In this document: one piece after another, positions 49,368 through 58,327 of the stretch | Numbering within the stretch: the stretch's first letter is position 1 | How the letters are laid out: the number at the start of each line of letters is the position of its first letter | NCBI RefSeq assembly: GCF_047872805.1 | Contig: NZ_JBLQUK010000002.1 | Span: 186,001-250,000, forward strand | Reading direction: 5' to 3' | DNA: 64,000 bases | From: Erythrobacter sp047872805 | GTDB lineage: Bacteria > Pseudomonadota > Alphaproteobacteria > Sphingomonadales > Sphingomonadaceae | The notes under the pieces: generated by a model | Seen by the model: the letters and a program-made list of their open reading frames with translations, nothing else | What the model was told of the DNA's origin: nothing | The model's database searches: none | Program-made: the position numbers and the translations under genes

Positions 49368-51740
49368 CTAGAAATTGACTTCGGCAGTGACGTAGAACCG
49401 CCGCGGGTCGCCAAAAAAGCCGGTCAGCGTCCCTTCGCGGCCCAATGTCGGCACAAACGGCGCGCCGCCGGTTCCGCCCGCCACGAAATTGTATCCTGCG
49501 ACGATATATTCCTTGTCGAACAGGTTCTTGGCATGCGCGCCGATTGAGAACCGCCCTTCGTCATCGCTGTAGACAATCCCGGCATCCACCAGCACGAATC
49601 CATCCTGATCGAGGAAGGCATTAGGCGTTTCAAACTGGCTGGCATCCGACCGCAGCGATGCGCTGCCGAGGAAGTTAAGCATGCCGTTCGCTGCTGGAAT
49701 ACCAAGGTTGAAGCCCATATGCGCGGTGATGTCAGGAGTGTTCTGGAACACCCGTTGATCCGCCACATCAACCCCGAAAGCATCAATGAAGGTGTTGAAC
49801 TTGGCATCGAGATAGCCGAGCGACCAATTGACGTTGAAACGGCTGCCTGGCCCGGCAAAATCGCGACCGACCAATGCGTTTCCTTCAAATTCAAACCCGT
49901 TCACATCCGCGCTTGCGGCGTTGGAGGTGATCCCGATGAAGCTGTCGTTGACCCCGTCGCCATTGGTGTCGACGCCCACCGATCCGGGGATCTGGACATC
50001 GTCATACTGGCCCAGGAACCCGGCCAGCGAGATATTGAGACGGTTGTCGAGCAGCGATGCTTTCCACCCCAATTCATAGCTGTCGACCGTTTCGGGGGCG
50101 AAGCTGAGGAATTCGAACTGATCCGCGCCGTCAATATCGCCGTCACCGTCCAGATCAGGGGCCGCAGAGGTCTGCCCGCGCGGGTCAAAGCCGCCTCCCT
50201 TGAACCCTTGCGAATAGGTGAAATAGACGGTGTGGTCGCGGTTGGGCTGCCAACTGATCGAGGCGCGCGGGTTGAAATCCTCGAACGTCGCGCTGCCTTG
50301 AAAATCGCTGGTCACGGCAATCGCCACGGCAGGGCTATTGGGAATAAACAGGTCGGAGAACCCGCCGATAAAGGTCGTGCGCAGCACCCGGCTGGTGCGT
50401 TTGTCATTGGTGTAACGCCCGCCAAGTGAGACGCTGATCGTGTCGGTCAGCTCATAGGTGAAATCGCCGAAGAAGCTGTAGGTTTCGGTCCCGACATCGC
50501 CCAATGTCTGCGCGTTCAGCCCCGGCAGACCGATCAACGCCCCGGTGTTGGCGAGCAGAACGTCAAAGGCGGTAAAGGCGCTGGCATCAAGGTAATAGGC
50601 ACCCAGCACGCCAGACAGTCGCTCGCCTTCGTAAACCAGCTGCAATTCCTGGCTGAACTGATCGTTTTCATAGATCGCGGGAACGTCCAGATCGCCGGCG
50701 GGCAGGCTGTCGAAATCAATTGGCGTGGTGGAACTGTCTTCGCGGTAGCCTGTGATCGATTTCAGCGTGATCGTATCGGACAGCTCGACCGCGATGTTCA
50801 GAGCGCCGCCATAGGCTTCGACTTCCTGATCGACGACATTCAGCCCGGCGCGGGTGTCGAACACGTCATCCAGCACCGGCGCGCCGGTCAGCAGGCCGGG
50901 GATCAGCCGGTGGCCTTGCCGCGCTTCGCTGTTGTCCTTCACATAATCGCCCGACAGCCGGACGAAAACCGGGCCATTGTCGAATTCAATCGTGCCGCGC
51001 GCCGCCCACACGTCCTTGTTGTAATTCTCTGTGCCCAGGTTGAGATTGTCGCCAAACCCGCCGCGGGACAGCCGCGCCCCGCTGGCACCGATGGTCAGCG
51101 TGTCGGTCAGCGGGGTGGAGCCGGTGACGATCAGATCGGCCTGATCGTAGGAGCCATAGGTGCCGCGCACCGACAGACTGGTTTCGTCGGGCAGTTCAGC
51201 GGTCACATATTTGATCGCGCCGCCGATCGTGTTGCGGCCATACAAAGTCCCTTGCGGACCGCGCAGCACCTCGATCCGTTCGACATCATAGACATCGAGC
51301 ACGGCGGCCTGCGGGCGGTTGAGATAGACGTCATCGACATACAGGCCGACGCCCGCTTCAAACCCGGCAACCGGGTCCTGTTGACCGACACCGCGAATGA
51401 AGGCGGTGAGCGTGGTGTTGGTGCCGCGGCTGACTTCCAGCGTGATGTTGGGCACTTGCTGGGCGATCTGGGTGATTTCCTGCACGCCTTGCTGTTCCAG
51501 CGCTTCGCCGGTGATCGCGGTCACCGACAGCGGCACATCCTGCAGGCGTTCTGCACGCCGCCGGGCGGTGACGAGGATGCCATTGCCTTGCGTTTCTTCC
51601 GCAATCTCGGCGGCGTTCGTGGCTTGTCCCTGCGCTGCGGCGGGGGCGGCGAAGGTCGCAATCGCGGCGCAGCCGGACAACAGCAGCGCGCGACCGGGAA
51701 TGGGCGCGCGAATCGAGGTCATATGCATTGAATTGGTCAT
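49368..51740 (-). CDS. TonB-dependent receptor
   Basis: A 790-residue receptor. The signal peptide (to about residue 37, ending APAAAQ) precedes a TonB-like segment (GILVTARRRAERLQDVPLS), the plug with RIEVLRGPQGTLYGRNTIGG, and a barrel ending RRFYVTAEVNF. GGAGAG precedes ATG 51740. A promoter candidate, TTGAAA-17-TATTGG on the minus strand, lies 32-60 bases upstream and overlaps a perfect 23-base palindrome shared with the divergent TetR gene, so repression by that regulator is likely. The ligand is unknown. Confidence 0.95.
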   Translation of the reverse strand: MTNSMHMTSIRAPIPGRALLLSGCAAIATFAAPAAAQGQATNAAEIAEETQGNGILVTARRRAERLQDVPLSVTAITGEALEQQGVQEITQIAQQVPNITLEVSRGTNTTLTAFIRGVGQQDPVAGFEAGVGLYVDDVYLNRPQAAVLDVYDVERIEVLRGPQGTLYGRNTIGGAIKYVTAELPDETSLSVRGTYGSYDQADLIVTGSTPLTDTLTIGASGARLSRGGFGDNLNLGTENYNKDVWAARGTIEFDNGPVFVRLSGDYVKDNSEARQGHRLIPGLLTGAPVLDDVFDTRAGLNVVDQEVEAYGGALNIAVELSDTITLKSITGYREDSSTTPIDFDSLPAGDLDVPAIYENDQFSQELQLVYEGERLSGVLGAYYLDASAFTAFDVLLANTGALIGLPGLNAQTLGDVGTETYSFFGDFTYELTDTISVSLGGRYTNDKRTSRVLRTTFIGGFSDLFIPNSPAVAIAVTSDFQGSATFEDFNPRASISWQPNRDHTVYFTYSQGFKGGGFDPRGQTSAAPDLDGDGDIDGADQFEFLSFAPETVDSYELGWKASLLDNRLNISLAGFLGQYDDVQIPGSVGVDTNGDGVNDSFIGITSNAASADVNGFEFEGNALVGRDFAGPGSRFNVNWSLGYLDAKFNTFIDAFGVDVADQRVFQNTPDITAHMGFNLGIPAANGMLNFLGSASLRSDASQFETPNAFLDQDGFVLVDAGIVYSDDEGRFSIGAHAKNLFDKEYIVAGYNFVAGGTGGAPFVPTLGREGTLTGFFGDPRRFYVTAEVNF

Positions 51741-51771
51741 TGGCTTCTCTCCCAAACCTTATTGACGATGA

Positions 51772-51800
51772 CCAATATTGAAAGTTGAACCAACTTTCAA
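51772..51800 (-). promoter_or_regulatory. Receptor promoter covered by a perfect 23-base palindrome (TetR operator candidate)
   Basis: The palindrome TTGAAAGTTG-AAC-CAACTTTCAA (51778-51800) has 10-base perfect arms. On the minus strand it supplies a -35 (TTGAAA), a 17-base spacer and leads to TATTGG (51777-51772) as -10. A bound repressor would block the receptor promoter. Confidence 0.7.
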
Positions 51801-51857
51801 GTTCCGTCTTGTGCATGATGCTCTCAGCGCTTAATCCTGCTGGCGGAAGGATAAAGG

Positions 51858-52523
51858 ATGGATGTTCCAACCGGGACCAATGCTGAGGCCAATGCACAGG
51901 CCAGCGAGGCCAAGGTTCCGCGCACCGATCGCGGTCGCCGGACCTTGCGCAAGCTGCTCGATGCATCGGCGATAGAGTTTGGCGAGAGGGGCTTTCACGA
52001 AGCCTCGGTCAGTTCAATCACGCGCCGTGCAGGCGTGGCGCTGGGCACGTTCTATACCTATTTCGACAGCAAGGACGCGCTGTTTCGCGCCTTGGTCGCG
52101 GATATGAGCGATGCGGTCAAAACCAGCGCGCGGCAGGCGCTGCGTGAGGATATGGGCGCCTTGGAAATTGAGCGCGCCGCCTTGACCGCCTTTCTCGAAT
52201 TCGCCCACGAACATAAAGAGGTTTACCGCATCATCGACGAGGCCGAATTTGTCGATCCGGCCAGCTACCGCGCGCATTATGAAACCGTTGCGGAGCGTAT
52301 AAGGGGGCGTTTGGAGGCGGGATCGGCGGCGGGCGAATTGCGCGCTGGGCTGGGCGAGATCGAAGCCTGGGCAGTGATGGGTATGAACGTTTTTATCGGC
52401 CTGCGGTTTTCGGTATGGGAAGGCCAATCCGGTGCGGCCGGGTCCGGCGAACCGGGGCAGGACTTCGATCAGATCGCAGCGACCGTCAACGCCATGCTGG
52501 CGCGAGGAATCCTGGCGCGCTGA
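51858..52523 (+). CDS. TetR/AcrR family transcriptional regulator
   Basis: A 221-residue repressor. The N-terminal helix-turn-helix is at residues 28-70: RGRRTLRKLLDASAIEFGERG, cut here as LLDASAIEFGERGF, then SVSSITRRAGVALGTFYTYF with DSKDALF. The C-terminal ligand-binding domain is helical (residues 85-205). It is divergent from the TonB receptor gene across a 117-base gap with a perfect palindrome. It most likely controls the receptor and itself. Inducer unknown. Confidence 0.92.
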   Translation: MDVPTGTNAEANAQASEAKVPRTDRGRRTLRKLLDASAIEFGERGFHEASVSSITRRAGVALGTFYTYFDSKDALFRALVADMSDAVKTSARQALREDMGALEIERAALTAFLEFAHEHKEVYRIIDEAEFVDPASYRAHYETVAERIRGRLEAGSAAGELRAGLGEIEAWAVMGMNVFIGLRFSVWEGQSGAAGSGEPGQDFDQIAATVNAMLARGILAR

Positions 52524-52562
52524 TCGCTAAACCAAGCATGTGGCGGCGGGTCTAGCGAAAGA

Positions 52563-52589
52563 CCCCGCCTCGCATGGTGCGAAGCGGGG
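52563..52589 (-). terminator. Hairpin downstream of sodB, possible terminator
   Basis: CCCCGC (52563-52568) pairs with GCGGGG (52584-52589), and an inner TCGCA/TGCGA stem extends it. On the minus strand it is followed by TCTTTCG, a weak T tract. Confidence 0.5.
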
Positions 52590-52621
52590 TTGGCTGAAAC
52601 GCTGCATTCTTTGCGCTTGGT

Positions 52622-53233
52622 TCAGTTCGGATAGGTCCAGGCGCTGCCGCGTGCGAGGTTTTCGCTGGCAAACGCCCAGTTCAGCTTTCCATCGACAACC
52701 GCGTCGAGATAGGCCGGGCGCTTGTTCTGGTGGTCGAGGTAATAAGCGTGTTCCCACACATCCACGGTCAGCAGCGGGTTGAAATCGCTGTCGGCCAGCG
52801 TGTCGCCATCGTGGGTTTCCTCGATCGACAGTTTGCCGTCCTTTTCCGCGAGCCACACCCAGCCGCTGGCAAAATGGCCAACGCCGCGTGCCTTCAATTG
52901 TTCTTTGAGCGCGTCGACCGAACCAAAAGCCTCGTCAATCTTGGCCTTCAATTCATCCGAAGGGGCGGTTTCGCTGGCTGCCATCGAATGCCAGTAGAAC
53001 GCATGGTTCCAGCTTTGCGCGGCATTGTTGAACAGGCCCTGATTGCTGCCGCGAGCAGCGGCGACGATTGTTTCCATCGACGCGTTGGCATGATCTGTAC
53101 CTTCGATCGCGGCGTTCATCTTGTCGATATAGGTCTGGTGATGCTTGCCATAGTGGAACGACAGCGTTTCGGCTGAAATCGCCGGAGCAAGCGCGGTGTC
53201 GGCATAGGGCAGGTCGATAAGTTTGAATGCCAT
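52622..53233 (-). CDS. sodB: Superoxide dismutase, Fe type
   Basis: A 203-residue enzyme that converts superoxide to hydrogen peroxide and oxygen. Metal ligands are visible as His27 (LSFHYGKHH), His77 (SWNHAFYW), Asp158 and His162 (DVWEHAYYLD). The residues NAAQSWNHAFYW with Gln in the AAQ position point to the iron type. GAGGGACAT-type GAGGGA precedes ATG 53233. A degenerate S26-like gene starts 150 bases away on the other strand. Confidence 0.97.
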   Translation of the reverse strand: MAFKLIDLPYADTALAPAISAETLSFHYGKHHQTYIDKMNAAIEGTDHANASMETIVAAARGSNQGLFNNAAQSWNHAFYWHSMAASETAPSDELKAKIDEAFGSVDALKEQLKARGVGHFASGWVWLAEKDGKLSIEETHDGDTLADSDFNPLLTVDVWEHAYYLDHQNKRPAYLDAVVDGKLNWAFASENLARGSAWTYPN

Positions 53234-53383
53234 TGTATGTCCCTCTCGTCTTTGGGTTGGGGTATGTAAACTCAACGCAAGGGCCACATAATGGTTGCAG
53301 CGCCGGATTGAAAGCACACCCTCGAATTGCCTTGGCTTGCTTGTGGTTAGCCGCTTTCAGGCAATTGCAGCTAACCGCGCTTC

Positions 53384-53758
53384 GTGCCATGGACTGGGAT
53401 CGAAATAATAGGGCAGCGTCAGAACGCGCCCGTCGCAGGGGTAGATGTCTTGGACTTGCTGGGCTTCAGCCTGGTTCTGGTGAACGGCAAGCGCATGGGC
53501 CGCGTCTTGCCGCATCGGTCGATTGCGCTGTTCCGGCGCAAGCGCAAAGTGTCCAAGGGCGATATTGTCCTCGTTAAACACCCGGAATTCGGGACGCTGG
53601 TAAAAACCTGTGCCGCCGTCACCATCAACGGACGCTATTCGCTGCGCGGCGCAACCCCGGATGCGGAAAGCGAATTGCGTCTCGGCGCGATTGAAGGGCG
53701 CTATATCAAGGGCACGTTGGTGGCGAAGCTGTTCAAGGGCTGGACACTAAAAAGTTAG
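53384..53758 (+). CDS. Degenerate S24/S26 signal-peptidase-like protein
   Basis: A 124-residue reading from GTG; TTG 53450 is an alternative giving 102 residues. It has the S24/S26 fold pattern: a hydrophobic start (LLGFSLVLVNG), KGDIVLVKHPEFG and the Lys general-base segment LVKTCAAV (Lys74). The nucleophile site, usually G-x-S-M-x-P, reads GKRMGRVLP, so Ser is replaced by Arg37 and Pro by Arg. Protease activity is therefore unlikely by the usual mechanism. S26-like proteases mature nickel SODs in some bacteria, but the neighbour here is an iron SOD. The stop overlaps the convergent carotenoid oxygenase stop. Confidence 0.6.
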   Translation: MPWTGIEIIGQRQNAPVAGVDVLDLLGFSLVLVNGKRMGRVLPHRSIALFRRKRKVSKGDIVLVKHPEFGTLVKTCAAVTINGRYSLRGATPDAESELRLGAIEGRYIKGTLVAKLFKGWTLKS

Positions 53759-55296
53759 GCGGCGATGGGGTCGCGCCTGAATTCGGCATCGGCGCGCAAT
53801 TGCCCATGATCCACCCAGACCGAATGCACGCCGCTTGAAATCTTGTGCGGCAAACGCGCGCGGCAGATCGGGCCCTTGCTCACATCGCTTGCATCAAGGA
53901 TGGCCAGTTCGGATGTGCCGGTGTTCTCGTCGATCAGGAAAGTGACAAGGTAGCCTTCATCCTCCTTGGTCGCGAGACCTTGTCTGCCTACCGCTTCGCT
54001 ACTTGAGGCGGGCTTGCGCGGCACCATCGGGCTTTCGCTGGCATAGACGCCTTCGGGCAGGGTGAAGACCTGTTCCTCCCCGGTTTCGGTGTCGTGGCGG
54101 ACATAACCGTTGAACAGAAACCAGCCGGGCCGCGTGGTGGTGGACCAGATATAGCGGTTCTGCTGCATCAGATAATCGGGGTTGATCATCCCGAATTCGA
54201 CGATCCGGTCCGACAGCCGTTCCTCGCGGCATTCCCCCGTGGCCAGGTTAAACCGCCAGCGGTGCAGCCGGCTCTGGAAAGAATGTTCGTCAACATAGGC
54301 CATCATATGACTGTATTGGCCAGCCTCCGCGATTGGATCGGGCATCGGCTTGTCCTGATAATACCCCTCAAGCACCACTTCATCGCCGTCTGGACCCGAA
54401 ACTTCATAGGCGTTGGTCCAGTGCAGCACATAGGTGGGCGAGGCTTCGAACCAGCGAATATCCCCCGGCTGCCCCCGGCGCGGAATCAGCGCAAAGCGGG
54501 TCGGCACCCCTTCGTGTATGCGCGCCGCGTGGATGTTCCGCTCCAGCAGAACAGCGTCCCAGTACAGCGGCATGTCATTCAGGATCGACCAGTTTTTCGT
54601 GTTCGCCATATCATGCGGCAGGCGCGGTCCCGGCAGCGGGATCGGCACATAATGCACCAGCCTGCCCGCCCGGTCGACCACGCCGTAATGCATATAAGGC
54701 GCGTGTTTCGAGTAATTGAAGAACATCAGTTCGCCCGTCTCCTCATCGACCTTGGGATGGGCAGAAACCCCGTCCAGCGGCCCCCAGGGCGCCTTGCCCA
54801 GATTGTCGAGCGTCACCGGGTCGAGCATCCATGCCTCTCCGCATTGATACAGCGTTGCATAGGCCACCCCGGCATGAACAATGATGTCGGTGCTGCCGGT
54901 GTCCTTTAGCCCGCCATGCGCGCCAAAGCCGGGGCGTAGGCTCGTGCCATGCGGGTCCATCAACCCGCCCCACAGCGCACTGCCGGCGATCTGCTCCTGT
55001 TCAAAGCAATGCGTGCGAATGAAGCGGTTGCGATAGCTCGCTTTGCCTCCGGAAATGCTCACCTGATGCACCATCGCATCGCCATCAAAGGGGTGATGGC
55101 GGCCCAGCGGCTGATGCACCGGGTTTTCGGTGTTGCGCAGATAGACCCCGTCAATATCTGCCGGGATCGCGCCGTAAGTTACCTCCAGCTTGTCAACGTC
55201 CACTTCTTCGTGGCACGGTGTCCATGCGCCCGAAAGGTAGGGGTGGTTCGACGGCTGTAGGCTGATCTTGACCGGCGGATGGCGCGTGATTGGCAT
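53755..55296 (-). CDS. Carotenoid oxygenase family (apocarotenoid/lignostilbene dioxygenase-like)
   Basis: A 513-residue non-heme iron dioxygenase of the seven-bladed propeller family that cleaves a C=C bond of carotenoids or stilbenes. All four iron-binding His are present: His180 (GVSAHPKVD), His228 (RLPHDMA), His292 (VLHWTNAYE) and His491 (SSGVHSVWV). GGGAGAG precedes ATG 55296. It is divergent from the universal stress gene, and a FNR-type box lies between them. No carotenoid synthesis genes are in the window, so the substrate is open. Confidence 0.95.
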   Translation of the reverse strand: MPITRHPPVKISLQPSNHPYLSGAWTPCHEEVDVDKLEVTYGAIPADIDGVYLRNTENPVHQPLGRHHPFDGDAMVHQVSISGGKASYRNRFIRTHCFEQEQIAGSALWGGLMDPHGTSLRPGFGAHGGLKDTGSTDIIVHAGVAYATLYQCGEAWMLDPVTLDNLGKAPWGPLDGVSAHPKVDEETGELMFFNYSKHAPYMHYGVVDRAGRLVHYVPIPLPGPRLPHDMANTKNWSILNDMPLYWDAVLLERNIHAARIHEGVPTRFALIPRRGQPGDIRWFEASPTYVLHWTNAYEVSGPDGDEVVLEGYYQDKPMPDPIAEAGQYSHMMAYVDEHSFQSRLHRWRFNLATGECREERLSDRIVEFGMINPDYLMQQNRYIWSTTTRPGWFLFNGYVRHDTETGEEQVFTLPEGVYASESPMVPRKPASSSEAVGRQGLATKEDEGYLVTFLIDENTGTSELAILDASDVSKGPICRARLPHKISSGVHSVWVDHGQLRADAEFRRDPIAA

Positions 55297-55357
55297 GTGT
55301 CTCTCCCTTGATCGCCAGAATAGCCGATGCGCGGCAATGCGCAAAGCGTGGGCAATA

Positions 55358-55371
55358 TTGATCCCGATCAA
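55358..55371. promoter_or_regulatory. Perfect FNR/Anr-type box TTGAT-N4-ATCAA
   Basis: TTGATCCCGATCAA lies between the divergent carotenoid oxygenase and universal stress genes. Measured towards the stress gene, its centre is about 41 bases before a putative start near 55406, with a CATTGT -10 candidate at 55394-55399 and AAGGAG at 55411. Confidence 0.7.
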
Positions 55372-55423
55372 AGACTCATCCCGGCGGGCGGACCATTGTG
55401 AAGAGCAACCAAGGAGAGCCCCG

Positions 55424-56242
55424 ATGAAAACGATCCTGCTTCACATCGACAGCGACCATTGCATGGAAGCGCGTCTGCAAGTGGCCATGGATATTGCCCG
55501 CGCCACCGGCGGCCACATCACCTGCTTGCAGGCGGTCAGTTATGATGTCTTTGCCCCCGGCGATTTCTACGGTTCGGCAATGGCAGCGGCGATCCCGCAT
55601 ATCCGGGAGGCGGCTGAGAAATTGCGCGCAAAGATCGAAGCCGACCTCGCCAACGAAGATGTCTCGTGGGAATGGCGTTTCTTCCACGGCATCGCAGAAC
55701 ACCGCCTGCTCGAACAATCGGCGCTGCACGATATCATCATCGTTGGCCCGCATGACGTCGGCGAGGAGGGCGCGCTTGGCCCCTCTGCCATGGCAGGCGA
55801 GCTAGCTCTAAAGGCTCCTACGCCGGTGCTGGTGGTGCCCGGCGATACCAAACGGCTGGATGTCAGTGCGCCGGTGCTGATCGCATGGAACGGGTCATCC
55901 GAAGTCTGCGTCGCCCTGCGCGCGGCGGTGCCGCTGCTGGCGCTGTCTAGCCAGGTGTATTTGGCCTGCGTCACCGATAATGAGGAAAAGACCCGCTTCG
56001 ATTTCTCCGCCAGCGAAGGCGCGAGATATTTGAGCGGACATGGCATTGCTGCTGAAATATCCGAAATCCCGCGCGGCGAGGCGAAGGTTGCCGACACGCT
56101 GTTTTCTGCCGCGCAACTGCACGATTGCGGGATGATGGTGATGGGTGCCTATGGCCACTCACGTCTGGCGGAAATGCTGCTGGGCGGGGTCACCAGGCGG
56201 ATTTTGAGCGACCCGCAGATGCCAATCTTACTGGCGCATTGA
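55424..56242 (+). CDS. Universal stress protein, tandem UspA domains
   Basis: A 272-residue protein with two Usp domains. The first begins MKTILLHIDSD and the second near PVLIAWNGSSEV. Each ends with the ATP-type glycine motif, seen best as VMGAYGHSRLAEMLLGGVTRRIL in the second. AAGGAGA precedes the ATG. Its promoter region contains a perfect FNR-type box, in line with oxygen-regulated Usp genes in other proteobacteria. It may act with the KtrB/KtrA genes that follow. Confidence 0.92.
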   Translation: MKTILLHIDSDHCMEARLQVAMDIARATGGHITCLQAVSYDVFAPGDFYGSAMAAAIPHIREAAEKLRAKIEADLANEDVSWEWRFFHGIAEHRLLEQSALHDIIIVGPHDVGEEGALGPSAMAGELALKAPTPVLVVPGDTKRLDVSAPVLIAWNGSSEVCVALRAAVPLLALSSQVYLACVTDNEEKTRFDFSASEGARYLSGHGIAAEISEIPRGEAKVADTLFSAAQLHDCGMMVMGAYGHSRLAEMLLGGVTRRILSDPQMPILLAH

Positions 56243-56342
56243 GGGACCGGGCGGGCAGGCGCTGTCCGAAGAGAATCTCGCCGCTTGTATCGCCGTTCCA
56301 ACAGATGTTGCGTTGCGCGAGAAGCTCGGCCATTGCGATGGG

Positions 56343-57671
56343 ATGAAGTCGCTGAGCAACCCGATCAGGCTGGTGCCAAGCCTGTTCTTGTTCGCCATTG
56401 CGGTTGGAACACTGGTGCTCAGTCTTCCTTTCGCCACTGCCGACGGCACCTCCGCTCCCTTTCTCACGGCGCTGTTTACCGCCACATCTGCCGTCGCGGT
56501 GACGGGTTTGGTGGTGGTCGATACCGGCAGTTACTGGTCGCCGCTCGGGCAGGCGGCGATCCTGCTGATGTTCCAGATTGGCGGCCTCGGCATCATGACG
56601 GCCGCCACGCTGTTCGGCCTTATGGCGGGCCGCGGGTTTGGCTTGCATGATCGGATGGCCACGCAGGTCGAGCGCGGACGACTGGAGACCGGCGACGCGG
56701 CCTCGGTGCTCAAGCTGGTTTTTGCCATCACCATCACGGTTGAGACGCTGGTCGCCTTGATCCTTACATTGCGGATGATGACCTTTTACGACATGAGCCT
56801 AGGCTGTGCTGTCTGGCACGGTGTGTTCCATGCGGTCAGCGCGTTTAACAACGCAGGTTTTTCGACCCATTCGGACAGCGTGATGGGGTATCAGTCCGAT
56901 CCGGTGATCCTGGTGCCGATCATGCTGGCGGTGATCCTGACCGCGCTCGGCTTTCCGGTGATGCAGGACTTGCGCGACAAACGCTTCAATTGGCGGCGCT
57001 GGTCGCTGCATTCCAAGGTGACTGTCTGGGGCACAATCGCGCTGCTGGCGCTGGGGTTTATCACCATCCTTGCGATGGAGTGGACCAATGATGCGACGCT
57101 TGGCCCGATGGGTATCGGGGGCAAGCTGCTGAACGCCGCGTTTCATTCGGTGATGCCGCGTACGGCCGGTTTCAACAGTCTGGATGTCGGCGCGTTCCAC
57201 GACCAGACCTTGATGGTGAACTATCTGCTGATGTTCATCGGCGGGGGCAGTGCAGGCACGGCGGGCGGAATCAAGGTGACGACTTTCATCGTGTTGTTCG
57301 CCATCGTGCTGTCCGAAGTGCTGGGACGCCGCGATGCCGGATTGTTCGACCGCCGCTTTGGCAGCGAGATTGAAAGACAGGCGCTGACAGTGGTGATCAT
57401 AGCTGCGAGCCTGGTGTTCGGTGCCACAATCTATATCTCTTCGATTACCGACCTGCCATTGCCAGATATTCTGTTCGAGACCGTTTCGGCCTTTTCGACC
57501 GTTGGCCTTTCTACCGGCATAACCGCTGACCTGCCGCCGAGCGCGCAGTTGGTGATCGTGCTGCTGATGTTTATTGGTCGGGTGGGCACAATCACTTTCG
57601 CCACTGCGCTTGCCGTTGGACGAACACCGCGATCCTACCGTTTCCCAAAGGAGAACCTCATTGTCGGCTGA
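56343..57671 (+). CDS. Trk/Ktr potassium transporter, membrane subunit (KtrB-like)
   Basis: A 442-residue potassium channel-like transporter with four pore repeats. Selectivity loops are visible as AVAVTGLVVV, AFNNAGFSTH, MPRTAGFNSLD and FSTVGLSTG. The ATG 56343 gives a normal N-terminus; ATG 56313 adds ten residues. It overlaps the KtrA-like gene, which starts before its stop. The pair forms a KtrAB-type K+ uptake complex at the inner membrane, gated by nucleotide binding to KtrA. Confidence 0.93.
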   Translation: MKSLSNPIRLVPSLFLFAIAVGTLVLSLPFATADGTSAPFLTALFTATSAVAVTGLVVVDTGSYWSPLGQAAILLMFQIGGLGIMTAATLFGLMAGRGFGLHDRMATQVERGRLETGDAASVLKLVFAITITVETLVALILTLRMMTFYDMSLGCAVWHGVFHAVSAFNNAGFSTHSDSVMGYQSDPVILVPIMLAVILTALGFPVMQDLRDKRFNWRRWSLHSKVTVWGTIALLALGFITILAMEWTNDATLGPMGIGGKLLNAAFHSVMPRTAGFNSLDVGAFHDQTLMVNYLLMFIGGGSAGTAGGIKVTTFIVLFAIVLSEVLGRRDAGLFDRRFGSEIERQALTVVIIAASLVFGATIYISSITDLPLPDILFETVSAFSTVGLSTGITADLPPSAQLVIVLLMFIGRVGTITFATALAVGRTPRSYRFPKENLIVG

Positions 57672-58320
57672 CAAACGCAAACCCGTTTTGGTTGTTGGGC
57701 TGGGCCGCTTTGGCGGCGCAGTGGCCCGGACGCTCACCAATATGGGCAGCGAGGTGCTGGGCATCGATACCGATGCGCATCTGGTGCAGGAATATTCCGG
57801 CGATCTGACCAAGGTGGTGGAGGCCGACTGCACTGATGGCGCTGTGCTGAAACAACTTGGCGCCGCCGATTTCGAAGCGGCGGTCGTCGCCATTGGCAGC
57901 GATATCGAAGCCAGCGTTTTGACGGTGCTGGCGCTGGCTGATCTGGGACTGTCCAATATCTGGGCCAAGGCCACCAATCAACGGCATGCTCGCATTCTGG
58001 AACGGATCGGCGCGACCCATGTGGTCTTCCCCGAACAGCGAATGGGCGAACGTGTGGCGCATCTGCTCAATGAAAGGCTGCTCGATTTCATCGCATTCGG
58101 GGATGAGTTCGCGATTGCGAGATTGGCCGCTCCGGCCCCGATTGTGGGCCTCCCGCTGATCACGAGCGCGTGCCGCAAGAAATATGCGATCACGGTGGTC
58201 GGTGTTAAGCGCGCCGGTGAGGCATTCATCCATGCAGTCCCCGACACGATCATCTTCCCTGACGACGAATTGGTGGTTTCGGGCCAGATCAAGGATATTG
58301 AACGGTTTTCCGCAATCTGA
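57661..58320 (+). CDS. Potassium uptake regulatory subunit (KtrA/TrkA-like, RCK domain)
   Basis: A 219-residue cytoplasmic regulator. It starts at TTG, with AAAGGAG at good spacing, inside the end of the ktrB-like gene. The RCK-N Rossmann motif VLVVGLGRFGGAVA is followed by VEADCTDGAVL and the conserved region ERIGATHVVFPEQRMGERVA. An RCK-C domain covers about residues 140-215. It binds NAD(H)/ATP-type nucleotides and gates the partner. Confidence 0.92.
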   Translation: MSADKRKPVLVVGLGRFGGAVARTLTNMGSEVLGIDTDAHLVQEYSGDLTKVVEADCTDGAVLKQLGAADFEAAVVAIGSDIEASVLTVLALADLGLSNIWAKATNQRHARILERIGATHVVFPEQRMGERVAHLLNERLLDFIAFGDEFAIARLAAPAPIVGLPLITSACRKKYAITVVGVKRAGEAFIHAVPDTIIFPDDELVVSGQIKDIERFSAI

Positions 58321-58327
58321 ATGCGGA

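Noticed and set aside
53357..53628. Minus-strand readings opposite the S26-like gene.
   Set aside because: Overlap with the S24/S26 pattern on the plus strand; no features of their own.
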